A DNA stretch of 14,431 bases. Source: an uncultured Erysipelotrichaceae bacterium (GTDB lineage: Bacteria; Bacillota_I; Bacilli_A; Erysipelotrichales; Erysipelotrichaceae). This document shows, piece by piece, positions 1 through 6,686 of this stretch. Position 1 is the first letter of the stretch. Each line of letters begins with the position of its first letter. The stretch covers positions 1-14,431 of the forward strand of contig CADCPE010000141.1 in assembly GCA_902803275.1 (NCBI GenBank), given 5' to 3'. The notes beneath the pieces were generated by a model. It made no database searches. It worked only from the letters and a program-made list of their open reading frames with translations, and was not told where the DNA came from. The position numbers were made by a program, and so were the translations under genes.

Positions 1-609
1 GATCGAACCGGTCGCGATGATGATATCTTTTCCGGCAAATTCATCCACATTTTCGATCCTCGTATTGTACTTTATTTCGATCTTCAGATCATCCATCTGC
101 TTGATGTACCACTTGAGCAGATCTCTGAGTTTTCCTTTATAGGATTCGCTTGAGGCGGCAACAAACACTCCTCCCAGCCTGTCACTCGCCTCATAGATTA
201 TCGGATTGTGACCTCTGAGCTTGAGTACTCTTGCGGCTTCCATGCCACCGATCCCTCCGCCGATGATGATGACATCCTTTGGATCGCTGGTCTTTCTTAT
301 GTAGTGCTTATCTGTCTGCATGGTCTCCGCATTGACGGCACATCTGGCCAGATGCAGCGAATCATAAAGATCCTGATCGTTCGGTACGCCTTCATAGTGG
401 CACATGTTGAAACAGCCGTTGTGGCACAGGATGCAAGGCCTGATATCTTCCTCCCTTGATTCCATCAGCTTGCTTATCCAGGTATTGTCAGCCAGAAACT
501 GTCTGGCAAATCCGGCTCCGTCGATCTTTCCCGCCTTAATCGATCCGGCTGCCGTCTTAGGATCGAGCCTACCTGCCGCCACGACCGGAATAGAACAGTG
601 CTTTCTGAT
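1..609 (-). pseudogene. Downstream in-frame continuation of the same oxidoreductase: iron-sulfur and FAD/NAD-binding domains, running off the window
   Basis: After the TAG at 610-612 the frame stays open for 203 codons to base 1. It encodes IRKHCSIPVVAAGRLDP (end of the barrel and FMN phosphate site) and GFARQFLADNTW. A cysteine cluster with spacing C-x2-C-x3-C, plus a later LARC, fits the 4Fe-4S site of 2,4-dienoyl-CoA reductases. Then comes a Rossmann dinucleotide motif, IIIGGGIGGMEAARVLKLRG, with an acidic end of strand 2 (IYEASDRLGG). Family members are usually about 640-680 residues, so roughly 120-150 residues lie beyond the left edge. No Shine-Dalgarno site or start suggests independent translation. 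It is best read as the C-terminal half of a gene broken by a single nonsense codon, or of an intact gene carrying a sequencing or strain-specific error. Confidence 0.8.
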
Positions 610-1578
610 CTATTCGACATCAGCGAGGTTGCAGTTTTCCGGCATATAGATAGGCGGATGAGCCCAATACCAGGCGTCATAGGTGCCGTTGTCGCAGTTC
701 AGCATATCGTATCCTGCTTCTTCAAGGAATCTTACGGCTTCGATGGATTCTTCCATGTCTCTTCCTGCTTCCACATAGTCTTCCCCTGGCAAAGCGCCCT
801 GACGGAAACCTTTGGTCTTGGAAACAACGGAATATCTCAGGGATACAGGGAAATCTTCACCGCACCGCTTCTTGATGGCTTTGACGATCTCGGCCGCAAA
901 ACGGTAGCGGTTTTCCAGCGAACCTCCGTATTCGTCATTTCGCTTGTTTACATACTTGAGCGTAAACTGATCAAGCAGATATCCTTCATGGACAGCATGC
1001 ACTTCAACACCATCGACTCCGGCATATTTGAGTTTTTCGGCACTCTTGGCAAAGGCATCAATGAACTCCTGGATCTCCTCTCTGGTCATTTCCCTTGAAG
1101 GAACCTTGTCTGACCATCTGTTTGGCGAAGCGGAAGCTGATGCGGTGATCTTGTCAAGATCCATGAAAGGTTTGGCTAGAACTCTCAAGATCTTGCTGGT
1201 ATAAAGAGTCTCCATCATTTCGGAGATCGTGAAGGAACGCCCAAAGCCGGCCGTAAGCTGAACGAAAAGCTTGGCTCCCGTTTTATGGAACTCAGGCATC
1301 CATTTCTTCAGATCTTCGTACATCCTGTCGTTTTTGTACAGCCACTGTCCAAACATCGGATTGTATACCGGCTGACAGCCCGGCAGTATCAGTCCGCAGT
1401 TGTTCTGTGCTACCTGCAGGATGAATTCAGCACCGGCTTTGTCGAAATGGTTGTTTTCCATCCAGCCTAAAAGGTTCGTTCCGCCCATGGAGGTCATGAC
1501 GAAACGGTTCTTGATTTCGACATTGCCTATCTTCCATGGCGTAAACAATGGTTCATATTCCTTATTGATTGTTGTCAT
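610..1578 (-). CDS. NADH:flavin oxidoreductase (old yellow enzyme / 2,4-dienoyl-CoA reductase type), N-terminal part up to an in-frame TAG
   Basis: This 322-codon stretch is the TIM-barrel, FMN-binding half of an enzyme of the old yellow enzyme / 2,4-dienoyl-CoA reductase / 2-enoate reductase family. Those enzymes reduce activated C=C bonds with NAD(P)H. Residues about 5-30 (LFTPWKIGNVEIKNRFVMTS) are the usual start of the barrel. The block VEVHAVHEGYLLDQF followed by NKRNDEYGGSLENRYRF is the family signature with the substrate/FMN-site residues. The start is ATG with AGAGGTG 7 bases upstream. Translation should stop at a TAG at 610-612, but the same frame continues with family sequence (IRKHCSIPVVAAGR) to the window edge, so the reading frame is cut and not finished. 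The substrate is not deducible; enoates, steroid or bile-acid intermediates and dienoyl-CoA are all used by relatives. The family call is secure; whether the product is functional is not. Confidence 0.85.
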   Translation of the reverse strand: MTTINKEYEPLFTPWKIGNVEIKNRFVMTSMGGTNLLGWMENNHFDKAGAEFILQVAQNNCGLILPGCQPVYNPMFGQWLYKNDRMYEDLKKWMPEFHKTGAKLFVQLTAGFGRSFTISEMMETLYTSKILRVLAKPFMDLDKITASASASPNRWSDKVPSREMTREEIQEFIDAFAKSAEKLKYAGVDGVEVHAVHEGYLLDQFTLKYVNKRNDEYGGSLENRYRFAAEIVKAIKKRCGEDFPVSLRYSVVSKTKGFRQGALPGEDYVEAGRDMEESIEAVRFLEEAGYDMLNCDNGTYDAWYWAHPPIYMPENCNLADVE

Positions 1579-1603
1579 TTTGAGTCACCTCTTATTTGTG
1601 AAA

Positions 1604-1633
1604 ATATTAACATAAAACGGTTTATCTTATCAA
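1604..1633 (-). promoter_or_regulatory. Sigma-A-type promoter of the oxidoreductase gene
   Basis: Read on the minus strand, TTGATA (1628-1633) and TAATAT (1604-1609) are separated by 18 bases. Transcription would begin near 1597, leaving a leader of about 20 bases that contains the AGAGGTG ribosome binding site. Good hexamers, a sensible spacing and the right position support it. Confidence 0.6.
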
Positions 1634-1655
1634 TATATGAGTGTGCTGTTTTTGC

Positions 1656-1661
1656 TATACT
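1656..1661 (+). promoter_or_regulatory. Probable -10 element of the lipoprotein gene
   Basis: TATACT lies 27 bases before the ATG of the lipoprotein gene and just upstream of its GGAGG site. No good -35 hexamer is present at the normal distance, so this would be a weak or activator-dependent promoter, divergent from the oxidoreductase promoter. Confidence 0.4.
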
Positions 1662-1688
1662 TAAACTGTAAAAACGGAGGTTTCAGAA

Positions 1689-2306
1689 ATGAAAAAAATC
1701 ATTGTTTTATTGATGGTGCTTCTTGCCTTATGCGGCTGTACAGGCAAGAAAGAAGAACCACCTGCAGATAATCCGCCTGTTGTGACAGACAACCCTGCCC
1801 CGATTGATCCAGGCGAAGACAAGGAATATGTCTATCAGGTCGAAAAACAGTTCATCGTCTATGAATTTGAACTTCTGCACCCTAAACAGACCTATGAGAT
1901 CAAAGACGGTCTCAAACTGAGTCTTGTCGGCCAGAGCAAAGAGGCTCCGTACTGTCAGAACAATCCCTGCATCCTTTATGAAGAAGTGACGATAAACGGT
2001 AAGGACATCGCCTTGTTTGAAAACATGGATCTCAAGATCAACAGCGACTACGGGACTTTGACCATGTACAACCTGAACGATGAGCTTTATCTGCTCAACT
2101 TCAACTTTGCGGCCATGTACAACAGCTGCAGCGGCATCGTCTTTTCCGAAGACGGCGAACTGATCATGACCTATGATAACTGCGATCTCAGCATGAACGA
2201 GATCTATCAGAATCAGTTCGGTCTTTCCCACACCAATGAAAACGGCAGTTCGACTTTCGATATCTACGAGGCCGAAGGAAAGACGCTGAAGCATTCAACG
2301 ATGTAG
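1689..2306 (+). CDS. Small secreted lipoprotein of unknown function
   Basis: The 205-residue product begins with a typical lipoprotein signal: MKK, a hydrophobic run, then LCGC with the lipidated cysteine at residue 17. A flexible linker rich in Pro, Glu and Asp follows (about residues 18-45), then a mostly beta-looking globular part. That part contains a possible disulfide pair (APYC...NPC) and aromatic/Asn-rich segments such as YNLNDELYLLNFNFAAMYN. It should be anchored to the outer face of the membrane. The start is fixed by GGAGG 8 bases before ATG. It is a single-gene unit ending in a strong terminator. I do not recognise the domain; a substrate-binding, adhesion or envelope stress role would be guesswork. 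Confidence 0.85.
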   Translation: MKKIIVLLMVLLALCGCTGKKEEPPADNPPVVTDNPAPIDPGEDKEYVYQVEKQFIVYEFELLHPKQTYEIKDGLKLSLVGQSKEAPYCQNNPCILYEEVTINGKDIALFENMDLKINSDYGTLTMYNLNDELYLLNFNFAAMYNSCSGIVFSEDGELIMTYDNCDLSMNEIYQNQFGLSHTNENGSSTFDIYEAEGKTLKHSTM

Positions 2307-2315
2307 GATCCATAG

Positions 2316-2337
2316 GCGGCTTAGAAAGCCGCTTTTT
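2316..2337 (+). terminator. Intrinsic terminator of the lipoprotein gene
   Basis: A 7-bp GC-rich stem (GCGGCTT / AAGCCGC) with a 3-base AGA loop is followed by a run of five T, ten bases after the stop codon. Confidence 0.9.
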
Positions 2338-2419
2338 AATATGTCTGATCATGCATGCCATCATGAAAAAAGACACAGAAACTTTCCTTTTTGCCATGAT
2401 CGCATATTTTTCGTATATA

Positions 2420-2481
2420 TTTCTGAATAGCATGATTACGCTATAAAATATAACAGGTCCTGTCTGCAAGAAGATGACAGG
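2420..2481 (+). promoter_or_regulatory. Possible promoter and dyad-rich leader of the DUF1232 gene
   Basis: A TATAAA -10-like element lies at 2442-2447 with a weak -35 (TTTCTG, 2420-2425) 16 bases upstream. Directly after it the leader carries ACAGG-T-CCTGT (2453-2463) and a second arm GACAGG (2476-2481) that can pair with CCTGTC (2459-2464). The same half-site therefore occurs three times in about 30 bases, as an operator or as alternative hairpins. The promoter hexamers are only fair. Confidence 0.35.
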
Positions 2482-2507
2482 CACAGGAATCTAAGGAGGT
2501 TGTATTA

Positions 2508-2969
2508 ATGGATAAGGAAAAAATCATGGAAGAACTGGAGAAAAGACTGGGGATCGCCGAAGAGATCCTTTCTGATGATGAAAAGACCAGTGAATTTGCG
2601 GATGATGTGGAAGACAGATTCAATTCTTCGATCAAGGACAAGAATCCCATCTTTTTTATCCGCAGGATCAAGGAACTCAAGACCTATATTCCTTTATTCA
2701 TATCTCTGATAAAGAGCTACACGAAGAAAGAATACAGGGAGATACCTCTGGCAACTGTCGTGGCTGTTGCGGCTGCCCTGATCTATTTCCTGGCTCCGTT
2801 CGACATCATTCCCGACTTCATTCCGGGATTTGGTTTCGTGGATGATGCCAGCATCATTGCTTTCTGCTTTCTGGCCTGCAAGCACGATCTGGACAGATAC
2901 AGCAAATGGCGCAGTCTCAATAAAGATATCATCGATGCGCAGGTAAAAAGCAGCACGGTCGTTGAATAG
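2508..2969 (+). CDS. DUF1232 (YkvA-like) membrane protein
   Basis: The 153-residue protein has a charged N-terminal half (residues 1-75, rich in Glu, Lys and Asp, probably helical and cytoplasmic). A DUF1232 domain follows at about residues 76-125. Its diagnostic core is AAALIYFLAPFDIIPDFIPG, followed by GFVDDASII, the pattern [YF]-x-[LS]-[AS]-P-x-D-[IL]-I-P-D that defines YkvA-like proteins. The segment after it (IIAFCFLACK) is hydrophobic, so the domain probably sits in or on the membrane. The molecular function of the family is not established. AAGGAGG lies 8 bases before the ATG, and the gene stands alone between two terminators. Confidence 0.85.
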   Translation: MDKEKIMEELEKRLGIAEEILSDDEKTSEFADDVEDRFNSSIKDKNPIFFIRRIKELKTYIPLFISLIKSYTKKEYREIPLATVVAVAAALIYFLAPFDIIPDFIPGFGFVDDASIIAFCFLACKHDLDRYSKWRSLNKDIIDAQVKSSTVVE

Positions 2970-2992
2970 GGACCTAAAGATCTATTAGACAT

Positions 2993-3034
2993 AAAGCCGC
3001 AGTTTTCTCATATGCAGATGACTGCGGCTTTTTT
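2993..3034 (+). terminator. Intrinsic terminator after the DUF1232 gene
   Basis: The arms AAAGCCGCAGT (2993-3003) and ACTGCGGCTTT (3021-3031) form an 11-bp stem with a 17-base loop, ending in a T run to 3034. Confidence 0.88.
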
Positions 3035-3149
3035 CAAGCCAATGCTTCTTCATCACTTAATGCGGATATTAATGGATATCTATAGCGATTAAGCTGTTTT
3101 TATTTGCATAAATTGCGCATAATATTATTAAGTCAACGGAGGAAAAGCC

Positions 3150-4256
3150 ATGGAAAAGTATACGGACATCTCTCAGGCAAAAAACGATGCATCGCTTGCC
3201 ATAATAAGCGAGGATATAAGCTCTTTTAAGGAGCTCAACAGGATCTATATCAGATATAAAGCTCTTCCGAAAAGATTCAAGAGATACTCTGACTATTATT
3301 CAAACATGTTTCTGGGCCGCAGTGTTGCGGATATGTATGTCCTGGTAAAAGAAAGACTCAAAGATGATATCTTCGAGGATATCGAACTGCCAAGTGAAAA
3401 ATATGCCGTTTCTGAACCTGATCTCTATTACAAGGAAGACAGTTTCAATTCAGGCGATACGAATATCTGTTTCATTCTCGGACATTCAGGAAGCGGAAAA
3501 TCCATAATGGCGAGGACCCTTGAAGGAGACGACATCGATCATATCGAACTCGACGACCTGCTGCTTGTGAAAGACCATTTCAGCATGTTCGAACTCAAGG
3601 AATACTCCGATCTGTTCTACAGCTACTTTAACGGTATCGGTGCAAAATACTATATCGGGATCAAAGAAAGAGACGATCTGTCCAAGGAGGAATACGAAGA
3701 CAAGATCTTCATAGAATTCGTTGACTATGCATTGGACTATGCCGCAAAGCACAAGGACAAGAAATTCATCATTGACGGCATCTGGATCTACCTGTATTTC
3801 GATGATCCTTCCTGCTTCAAAGACTATGCCGTATTCATCAAAGGGACATCTTTCCTCAAATCGAAGATCAGAGCTACCAAAAGAGAACTGCAAAGAGACA
3901 AGGAGACCATCAAAGAAAGAAAACAGATGTTCGGCAGAGAGACCAGGAACTACTTCCTTGATGAAGACAAGATCGACAGATACCGCGACTATTTCGCCAG
4001 CCTTCCGGAAACGGTATACAGAAAAGAAGACAGTGAAGCTCAGAAAGAAGAGGAATACGTCGTAGATCAGCTGAAAAGGATCAATGAATGCTTCGTGAAC
4101 GAAGATGAGGAAGGCATAGACGAAATAATGAAAAAAGCTGAAGCAGACACCAGCTTATCCAAGTGGAACAGACTAAGGATAATCGGTGAATGCAAAACAG
4201 CTTTGCTTGACATACGCCTCAGAACGAATCTGAATATGCGCAAGGACAACTCCTGA
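3150..4256 (+). CDS. P-loop NTPase / nucleoside-kinase-like protein with an extra N-terminal region, function unknown
   Basis: In this 368-residue soluble protein a perfect Walker A motif, GHSGSGKS, lies at residues 111-118 after a hydrophobic strand (NICFIL). IELDDLLL (132-139) resembles the acidic substrate-site strand of adenylate/uridine-kinase or zeta-toxin-like P-loop folds. FIIDG (206-210) is the likely Walker B strand. An Arg/Lys-rich segment around 238-268 looks like a kinase LID. The first 100 residues are an unrecognised helical domain with many Tyr and Lys, and the C-terminal 80 residues are charged and helical. GGAGG lies 7 bases before the ATG. CATAAT at 3118-3123 may be the -10 element, without a clear -35. 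It is a single-gene unit; substrate and role (small-molecule kinase, tRNA or toxin-like kinase) cannot be decided from the sequence. Confidence 0.85.
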   Translation: MEKYTDISQAKNDASLAIISEDISSFKELNRIYIRYKALPKRFKRYSDYYSNMFLGRSVADMYVLVKERLKDDIFEDIELPSEKYAVSEPDLYYKEDSFNSGDTNICFILGHSGSGKSIMARTLEGDDIDHIELDDLLLVKDHFSMFELKEYSDLFYSYFNGIGAKYYIGIKERDDLSKEEYEDKIFIEFVDYALDYAAKHKDKKFIIDGIWIYLYFDDPSCFKDYAVFIKGTSFLKSKIRATKRELQRDKETIKERKQMFGRETRNYFLDEDKIDRYRDYFASLPETVYRKEDSEAQKEEEYVVDQLKRINECFVNEDEEGIDEIMKKAEADTSLSKWNRLRIIGECKTALLDIRLRTNLNMRKDNS

Positions 4257-4271
4257 TCATCAGGAGTTTTT
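4248..4271 (+). terminator. Terminator overlapping the stop codon of the P-loop gene and the convergent deacetylase stop
   Basis: ACTCCTGA (4249-4256) pairs with TCAGGAGT (4260-4267) across a TCA loop, followed by a T run. The TGA stop codon is part of the 5' arm, and the opposite-strand TAA of the deacetylase gene (4270-4272) lies in the T run. The minus-strand exit lacks a good U tract, so termination is mainly for + strand transcripts. Confidence 0.8.
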
Positions 4272-5478
4272 AGTTGCTTCCATAGGCCTTCAGAGTATCA
4301 AGATCATAGCCCTTGGCTTCAAGAAGTTCGCTTACCGTGACCAGCTGGAACCCCCTGTCTATCAGTTCAGGTACGATCCTTTGGCTGGCCAGAGCTGAAG
4401 ACATGTACAGTGAATGCATCAGAACGATATCGCCGTCCTTTATATCCGCAAGGGCTCTTTGATATGTGGTCTCTTCATCCCGGTAATACCAGTCCCTGGT
4501 GTCAACGGTCCAAAGGATGGCTGGCATATCGATGATGTCTTCCATTTCATAGTTTCTGCTTCCGTATGGCGGACGGTAGGTCCTCATCCTGTATCCCAGT
4601 TTTTCATAGACATAGCTGACCGGTTCCATTATCGCAGCCCTGGCTTCATAGGCATCCAGCAAAGAAAGATTGGAATGATTCTCACTGTGGGAACCGAATT
4701 CCATCCCCATTTGAATCCCTTCCTCAATACTGTCGATCTCAGTCTGGCTCATCCTGTAGCCTGCCACATAGAAAGTGGCTCTGGCATCATATTTTCTGAA
4801 AGTATCATAGATCACTTCATCGACCGTCCTGTATGGACCATCATCATAGGTTAGTGCGACCATTGGCCTCTTCAGGCTTATAAAGGTCTTTTTCTCATAG
4901 TCTTCGATTTCACCAAAACCCAGATCCTTTCCCGTCAAAGATCTGAGATATCCCAAAGGCAGGCTCAGCGTATATTCAAAATCCTTGAAATACAGATCCA
5001 GATGGTCTTTTTCAAGTTTCAGATCGATATTCTCAAGATCGATACTGTTCTTGTCGCTCTTTGACCAGAATTCTGCCGTATATGCTTCATCGATCTCGCC
5101 TTTCTTCATCTCATATCGAAGCATGTCCGAAAGCATTTCCCTGCCGTTAATAACATTCAGATCAAGGTCGCTCATGTCTTCATTGACATAGAAGTACTCT
5201 TCGCCGTCATAGGTGATCCTGAAGTAATCGCCGGCTTCTTCCATAATGTAATCCAGGACTTTGTCTTCCCTGTTTTCGCAAAGGCTCATCGCATATTCCC
5301 TGATCGTTTCATTTTCCGGCGGATAAAAGACAATGCACCTGCCGTTTCTGTATTTCAGGGCATTTTCGTTGGCCGATCTCGTGCAGCCGCAAAGCATCAG
5401 CAGCGCAAAGACAAGAAGACCAGGAAGTGCTCTTTGTCCTGTAAACTTTCTATTCTTTTTCAATATCTCTTTATTCAT
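4270..5478 (-). CDS. Membrane-anchored (lipoprotein) polysaccharide deacetylase with NodB domain, PdaC-like
   Basis: The 402-residue protein starts with a lipoprotein signal, LLVFALLMLCGC, lipidated Cys at residue 32. About 160 residues follow that resemble the DUF3298-type region of PdaC-like peptidoglycan deacetylases (FKDFEYTLSLPLGYLRSL). The C-terminal NodB domain is complete: TYDDGP with the two Asp at 212-213, HSENH with metal His 264 and 268, RPPYGS at 302-307, DTRDW at 326-330, and the last catalytic His in IVLMHS at 355. It should remove N-acetyl groups from peptidoglycan or another surface glycan outside the cell. The ATG at 5478 is chosen because the frame upstream runs into the tRNA-Gly gene. 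The only Shine-Dalgarno-like sequence, AAGGA, is a single base from this ATG, so the leader is very short. Confidence 0.88.
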   Translation of the reverse strand: MNKEILKKNRKFTGQRALPGLLVFALLMLCGCTRSANENALKYRNGRCIVFYPPENETIREYAMSLCENREDKVLDYIMEEAGDYFRITYDGEEYFYVNEDMSDLDLNVINGREMLSDMLRYEMKKGEIDEAYTAEFWSKSDKNSIDLENIDLKLEKDHLDLYFKDFEYTLSLPLGYLRSLTGKDLGFGEIEDYEKKTFISLKRPMVALTYDDGPYRTVDEVIYDTFRKYDARATFYVAGYRMSQTEIDSIEEGIQMGMEFGSHSENHSNLSLLDAYEARAAIMEPVSYVYEKLGYRMRTYRPPYGSRNYEMEDIIDMPAILWTVDTRDWYYRDEETTYQRALADIKDGDIVLMHSLYMSSALASQRIVPELIDRGFQLVTVSELLEAKGYDLDTLKAYGSN

Positions 5479-5498
5479 GTCCTTGTACAAATTATAAT
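5470..5498 (+). promoter_or_regulatory. Promoter of the tRNA-Gly gene
   Basis: TATAAT at 5493-5498 lies 12 bases before the first base of the tRNA. TTTATT (5470-5475) is a partial -35 with a 17-base spacer and sits at the start of the divergent deacetylase gene. Because ATTATAAT (5491-5498) is its own reverse complement, the same bases supply a -10 on both strands. Confidence 0.55.
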
Positions 5499-5525
5499 AT
5501 ATACAGGAATGCAGGTGTGGTTCAA
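5491..5525 (-). promoter_or_regulatory. Promoter of the deacetylase gene, with its -35 inside the tRNA gene
   Basis: On the minus strand TTGAAC (5520-5525) is followed after 18 bases by TATATT (5496-5501), with an overlapping better hexamer TATAAT at 5491-5496. The -35 box is the complement of the D-arm of the tRNA-Gly gene. Transcription would start about 5-11 bases before the ATG, giving an almost leaderless mRNA. Confidence 0.5.
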
Positions 5526-5584
5526 TGGCAGAACTCGACCTTCCCAAGGTTGCAACGCGGGTTCGATTCCCGTCACCTGCTCCA
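5511..5584 (+). tRNA. tRNA-Gly (anticodon CCC)
   Basis: The cloverleaf is complete. The acceptor stem GCAGGTG (5511-5517) pairs perfectly with CACCTGC (5574-5580). The D stem is GTTC/GAAC. The anticodon stem CGACC/GGTTG encloses the loop TTCCCAA, so the anticodon is CCC (5543-5545), reading GGG glycine codons. The T arm contains GTTCGATTC, the discriminator is T, and the 3' CCA is encoded. It stands alone rather than in an rRNA or tRNA cluster, divergent from the deacetylase gene and followed by its own terminator. Confidence 0.95.
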
Positions 5585-5592
5585 AATGATCA

Positions 5593-5623
5593 AAAACATC
5601 TCGCTTCATTCGAGATGTTTTTT
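5593..5623 (+). terminator. Intrinsic terminator of the tRNA-Gly transcript
   Basis: AAAACATCTCG (5593-5603) and CGAGATGTTTT (5611-5621) form an 11-bp stem with a CTTCATT loop and a T run at the end. It begins 8 bases after the CCA. Confidence 0.9.
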
Positions 5624-5644
5624 ATTATACCTTTCAAAAAGCGC

Positions 5645-5671
5645 AAAAAAAGAAAAAGGAACCTCAGTTCC
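5645..5671 (-). terminator. Intrinsic terminator of the Pr6Pr-like membrane protein gene
   Basis: On the minus strand the stem GGAAC/GTTCC (5658-5671, loop TGAG) is followed by TTTTTCTTTTTTT. It lies about 40 bases after the stop codon. A perfect 14-bp palindrome, GCCTGATATCAGGC, straddles the end of the gene but has no T run. Confidence 0.7.
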
Positions 5672-5713
5672 CGTATCTGAAAGATAGCATTTTTTTCTGT
5701 TGCTTGCCTGATA

Positions 5714-6607
5714 TCAGGCTTTCTTATCCGCAGGCTTATGCGATTTTTCAGCTGTGCCGTCGACGACGCCCTTGCTGTAGGCCATGACCAGTTCTCCCAG
5801 ATCTACGTCATAGTATTTTGACAGCGCATCCAGGACATCGAAGTTCATGTTGATGCTGTTGCTTTCACCGTGCAGTCCGATATATTGGCCCAGACCGTAG
5901 ATATCGATCTTGATCGAAACTTCATCGATGTCATCATTCCACGTTCTTGTAAGATGCTTGAGCAGAAAGCGGTTCTTGAAATTGTTTATCCTTCTTAGTC
6001 CGTCACCGATCAGAAAGACAAAAAGATAGATCAGCGGCATGCTTATGTAGAAAGGCAGATAGGTGTTGAAGTTATAGAGGTCTTCCCAGTTATTAATGAT
6101 CACGACGTTATAGAAATAAACCAGCGAATAAAGTATTATCGGCAGGATGCATATAAGTGAATCCCTGATCGTCAGATAGTTCTGCGACGCCACGAGCAGA
6201 AAGGCGATCATGATCATCATCGGACAGATGAAATGCAGATTGAAATTGTAGCCGCCAAAGGCCAGGATCGGATCATAGAAGCTGATGAAGCACAGGGCAA
6301 AGACAAAGACCACCGAGGTGCAGATGGCCGTCGAATAATGAAGCAGAGCCATCCAGCGGTTATAGGTGAATCTTTTGTTGATCAGGCCGTTGATCGCAAA
6401 AGGTATCAGCATGATCGTAACGACAAGTCCATAGATGCCGGAAATGATCGTAAAATAGCGGAACAGCTTGAAAGTGATCCGCTCTTCCGTAAACATGATG
6501 ATGCCCCCGCAGATGGAGATCACATAGAAAACTGCACCGATTAGTGCCGCCGAAAGTGCCAAGATGCTTCTTTTTCTGTTGAAATCGATCAGATAATCTC
6601 TGTACAT
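5714..6607 (-). CDS. Six-TM integral membrane protein, Pr6Pr / FAR-17a-AIG1-like
   Basis: The 297-residue protein has six hydrophobic segments at about residues 14-38, 48-71, 87-109, 123-141, 149-171 and 183-201, then a 95-residue cytoplasmic-looking tail. The second segment begins with FRYFTIISGIYG, and a later one contains LHFICPMMIMI. These match the lRyFTi.SN and H..cPll patterns I associate with the bacterial Pr6Pr family, which resembles eukaryotic FAR-17a/AIG1 fatty-acid-ester hydrolases. The conserved Thr 53 and His 125 correspond to the putative active site of that eukaryotic family, but enzyme activity here is inference. The tail (KNRFLLKHLTRTWNDDIDEV onward) is charged and ends in a Lys/Ala-rich stretch. 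AAGGAT lies 9 bases before the ATG. It is monocistronic. Confidence 0.8.
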   Translation of the reverse strand: MYRDYLIDFNRKRSILALSAALIGAVFYVISICGGIIMFTEERITFKLFRYFTIISGIYGLVVTIMLIPFAINGLINKRFTYNRWMALLHYSTAICTSVVFVFALCFISFYDPILAFGGYNFNLHFICPMMIMIAFLLVASQNYLTIRDSLICILPIILYSLVYFYNVVIINNWEDLYNFNTYLPFYISMPLIYLFVFLIGDGLRRINNFKNRFLLKHLTRTWNDDIDEVSIKIDIYGLGQYIGLHGESNSINMNFDVLDALSKYYDVDLGELVMAYSKGVVDGTAEKSHKPADKKA

Positions 6608-6627
6608 AATTGCCGATCCTTGACCTT

Positions 6628-6633
6628 ATTATA
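6628..6633 (-). promoter_or_regulatory. -10 element of the Pr6Pr-like gene
   Basis: A perfect TATAAT on the minus strand lies 20 bases before the start codon. The -35 region falls in the T run of the preceding malic-enzyme terminator (TTTTTT at 6651-6656, 17-base spacer), so terminator and promoter overlap. Confidence 0.5.
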
Positions 6634-6650
6634 TCTTTTTGAATCTACAT

Positions 6651-6675
6651 AAAAAAGGACCGTTTTACCGGTCCT
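6651..6675 (-). terminator. Intrinsic terminator of the malate dehydrogenase-malic enzyme operon
   Basis: On the minus strand AGGACCG (6669-6675) pairs with CGGTCCT (6656-6662) across a six-base loop, followed by T at 6651-6655. It begins 11 bases after the malic-enzyme stop. Confidence 0.92.
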
Positions 6676-6686
6676 GTATCTTTTGA

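Noticed and set aside
610..612. TAG as a pyrrolysine codon or a general code change
   Set aside because: Confident genes in the window end in TAG, this enzyme family is not known to use pyrrolysine, and no pyl gene is visible.
598..1098. 166-residue open frame on the + strand opposite the oxidoreductase
   Set aside because: It is antisense to a strongly conserved coding region, has no ribosome binding site, and its protein has no family sense.
1728..2294. 188-residue minus-strand frame opposite the lipoprotein gene
   Set aside because: It mirrors a gene with good start signals and a terminator; its own start has no Shine-Dalgarno site.
5479..5547. Longer N terminus of the deacetylase
   Set aside because: It would be translated from the antisense strand of the tRNA-Gly gene and would place 23 polar residues before the signal peptide.
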